Source: Arthrobacter sp. EM1
Lineage (GTDB): Bacteria > Actinomycetota > Actinomycetes > Actinomycetales > Micrococcaceae
Direction: 5' to 3'
Assembly: GCF_029964055.1 (NCBI RefSeq)
Contig: NZ_CP124836.1
Coordinates: 744,001 to 808,000, forward strand
DNA length: 64,000 bases
Shown: in pieces, positions 62,801 to 64,000 of the stretch
Layout of the letters: each line of letters begins with the position of its first letter
How positions within the stretch are numbered: position 1 is the first letter of the stretch
Program-made: the position numbers and the translations under genes
The notes under the pieces: generated by a model
What the model saw: only the letters and a program-made list of their open reading frames with translations
Databases searched by the model: none
Told to the model about the DNA's origin: nothing

Positions 62801-64000
62801 ACACCGGCACGGTCATCATCGGCATCGCGCCGCAGGAGGCAAACAACCAGAAGCCCATCGCCGTCGATGACGGGGTGGACGTCAGGCCCGGCCGCAAGAT
62901 CGCCGTCGAGGCCCTCCAGAACGATTCGGACCCGGACGGGGACCCGATCAGCCTGGTCGGCAACGGCTTTGAGGCCCGCGGCGAACTCGCGGTCGAGGCG
63001 GCCGAGGGTGGCAAGGTGCTCCTTACAGCCCCCGGCGCCGCCAGCAACGAGAGCGTCAGCTACAAGATCCAGGACGACAAAAAAGCTCAGGGCAGCGCCG
63101 TCATCCGGGTCCGGGTCAGCCCGGACGCCGCCCTGAAACTGCCCATCGCGAGGGACGACGTGGTGACCCCCGCCGAAACACTTGGCAAGGCCGCCGTCGA
63201 CGTCCCCGTCCTGAAGAACGACTCGGATCCCGACGGCGTCGGGTCCGACCTTAGGATCAGCCTGCCCGACGGCAACCCGAACGCCCGGGTGGGCGACGGC
63301 AGTGTCCGGGTGGCCCTCGCGCCGACGGACCAGCTGGTCCCCTACACAGTTACCGACGTCGACGGCCAAAGCGCGACGGCGGTCATTTGGGTCCCCGGCC
63401 AGGGCGAAGAGCACCCCACGCTGGCCAAAACCGACGTCGTCGAAGTGATGGCCGGCAAGCAAATCGACCTGGACCTGAACGACTACGTCCGGGTCCGGGA
63501 GGGCCGCACGCCCCGGATCACCCAGCTGGACAACGTCCGTGTGCAGGGCGCTGACCCGCAGAACGTCGTGGCAGGCAACGGCAGCGCGCTGCGCTACGCC
63601 GCGCTCAAGGACTATGTGGGCCCCGGCTCCGTCACCTTCGAAGTCACCGACGGCACCGGACCGGACGATCCGCAGGGCCTCAAATCCACCCTCAGTATCA
63701 TCACCACTGTGATTCCCGATCCGAACGCGAACCACCAGCCGAGCTTCAGCGGAGCCACCCTGGAGGTGCCCAAGGCTGAGTCCGCGAGCCTGGAGCTGGG
63801 CAACCTGGCCAAGGACGTTGACTCCGGGGACCAGGAGAAGCTCACGTTCGAACTCGACGGCACCCTGCCCGAAGGCTTCAAGGCATCCATGGATGGCGGG
63901 ACCCTGAAGGTCACCGCAGACTCCGCCAAGGCCGCCGGCTGGAAGGGCAGCATCCCGGTCAAGGTCACCGATGGCCGCTCCGAGCCGGTCAAGGCAAGCA
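59872..64000 (+). CDS. Giant Ig-like-repeat surface protein, 5' part (runs off window)
   Basis: Open from ATG at 59872 to the window end (more than 1370 residues). GGGGGA lies 11 nt upstream. A membrane segment (about 32-55, VMAGTGLAVASAVLITGAIIYPGF) anchors it. Residues about 57-370 look like a beta-propeller (VFVDDSAGSTLNQV, IAVTDPAKGTVWAL, VVLNDVNSGNVWLVN). From about 410 on there are tandem Ig/cadherin-like modules of some 90-100 residues, each opened by NDSDPDGD-type calcium-like motifs (61192, 61771, 62048, 62338, 62923, 63220). Similar proteins in Micrococcaceae precede MoxR-DUF58-transglutaminase genes. The codon usage of the propeller section differs sharply from the rest. Confidence 0.85.
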   Translation, partial: MKTFLDALRPKTRRPDAARPLTGPFAAPRRRVMAGTGLAVASAVLITGAIIYPGFKTAEVQLNDGGVWVVSKSKNAVGRLNYPSRVLDGAVTPASSTFDVLQDAGTVFVDDSAGSTLNQVSAAQMRLGGDKKLPGSAAVSFGSAVIAVTDPAKGTVWALSPSTVNGFDAEESEPVLAGSAGTVSAVGSDDRIYSADPKTGQVTVTSVDAEGKVEHSSVSVWDGLKGAGDLQLSVVGDAPVVLDAGRGKLFLPGGRELALEQARDAKLQLSGPAADSVAVATPKALLKQPLDGSTAKTVSFGGQGVPAAPVQLAGCIHAAWSGANKYVRECVNDADDKSVDVPKASASPSYVFRVNRDLVVLNDVNSGNVWLVNQNMQLVNNWDDVIPPQQTSDDADKDSADEVQQTVLPDRTKPNSAPAAKPDSFGVRAGKTTILPVLDNDSDPDGDILTVRAPDPIRSGLLAPIYGSTGFQVSVPADRTGSETFKYTADDGRGLSAAADVTLTVIPAGENSAPRQKTNRNTALVVQSGKIVSQNILPDWIDPDGDDLYVVSATSSDPRDQVKARPDGLLSFQDAGAEPGRKTVTVTVSDGRSSTEGKITVDVRAAGALPPIANADHVVAVAGVDTLIAPLKNDSDPQGGALRLAQVSPDGNSTATMGADQQTFTFNSTAQSAHYVTYLVTNGPASAQQLVRVDVVPGGGDGTPVAVRDTALLPSGGSVLVDVLGNDSDPSGGVLVVQSVTAADGLPVNVAVLDHSVVRITDIRAQGQLNITYTISNGKSSASGEIAVLVVPAPTKLQAPQAKPDEATVRAGDVVTIPVLANDTDPNGGKLTLEPVLAQQPDAADGRIFTAGNSLRFIAGEVPKTVYAIYKVTNASGQSDSQQVTIRVRGRDDERNTRPEPKNLTARVVAGMTVRIPVPLDGVDADGDSVQLTGVEKAPAMGTALVKDGYLEFTAAGKAAGTDTFSYRVRDRIGAENTGTVIIGIAPQEANNQKPIAVDDGVDVRPGRKIAVEALQNDSDPDGDPISLVGNGFEARGELAVEAAEGGKVLLTAPGAASNESVSYKIQDDKKAQGSAVIRVRVSPDAALKLPIARDDVVTPAETLGKAAVDVPVLKNDSDPDGVGSDLRISLPDGNPNARVGDGSVRVALAPTDQLVPYTVTDVDGQSATAVIWVPGQGEEHPTLAKTDVVEVMAGKQIDLDLNDYVRVREGRTPRITQLDNVRVQGADPQNVVAGNGSALRYAALKDYVGPGSVTFEVTDGTGPDDPQGLKSTLSIITTVIPDPNANHQPSFSGATLEVPKAESASLELGNLAKDVDSGDQEKLTFELDGTLPEGFKASMDGGTLKVTADSAKAAGWKGSIPVKVTDGRSEPVKAS

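Overview
High-GC actinobacterial chromosome, most likely Micrococcaceae (Arthrobacter/Pseudarthrobacter-like). Grounds: GC-rich codons; the acyl-CoA carboxylase alpha/beta/epsilon set with Maf and BirA; the DUF222-HNH, SCO4848, DUF2505 and DUF885 families; a SufS/SufU pair; and many genes whose start lies 6-7 nt after a TAnnnT -10 box (leaderless mRNAs). No rRNA, tRNA or CRISPR array was seen.

Layout. (1) 1-21.4 kb is an exopolysaccharide/cell-surface locus: a cut secreted protein, a Wzz/BY-kinase, a Wzy-like polymerase, three glycosyltransferase genes (one a WecG-GT4 fusion), a Wzx flippase, a secreted malectin-kelch protein, GalU, an SGNH protein without its usual nucleophile serine, a secreted protein of unknown family, a SufS/SufU pair, UDP-glucose dehydrogenase and a VanZ protein. 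GalU and Ugd would supply UDP-Glc and UDP-GlcA, the glycosyltransferases build a lipid-linked repeat unit, Wzx flips it, Wzy polymerises it and the kinase sets chain length. Two IS110-family elements, back to back, sit between wzy and the first glycosyltransferase gene. (2) 21.6-29.7 kb is housekeeping: small membrane proteins, a DUF2505 protein, an NmrA-type oxidoreductase, Mfd, a DUF457 membrane protein and DeoC. (3) 29.9-38.6 kb holds an FAD oxidoreductase, the broken ends of a hemD-like gene and nirD fused at one point, a phosphosugar mutase, an Rrf2 regulator, purine-nucleoside phosphorylase, an LpdA-type reductase, a DUF3761 protein and a fragment of a NarK-type nitrate transporter. This looks like a dismantled nitrate/nitrite assimilation region. 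(4) 38.9-53.9 kb holds an MHS-type transporter, a 32-bp tandem repeat, an amidotransferase, the biotin carboxylase alpha subunit, Maf, an HNH protein, an MMPL exporter with its TetR regulator, YbjQ, a secreted helical protein, a dicarboxylate/glutamate symporter and a DUF885 metallopeptidase. (5) 54-59.7 kb holds carboxylase epsilon and beta, an SDR, BirA, a PH-domain protein and a class III nucleotidyl cyclase. (6) 59.9 kb to the end is the 5' part of a very large Ig-like-repeat surface protein.

Most notable: the nirD/hemD deletion scar with the narK remnant; short end repeats in the IS110 elements that may mark bridge-RNA guides or old junctions; a block of different codon use in the Ig-like gene that coincides with one domain; a near-textbook TetR autoregulatory operator; and the recurrent leaderless promoters. 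All functions are inferred from sequence reading alone.
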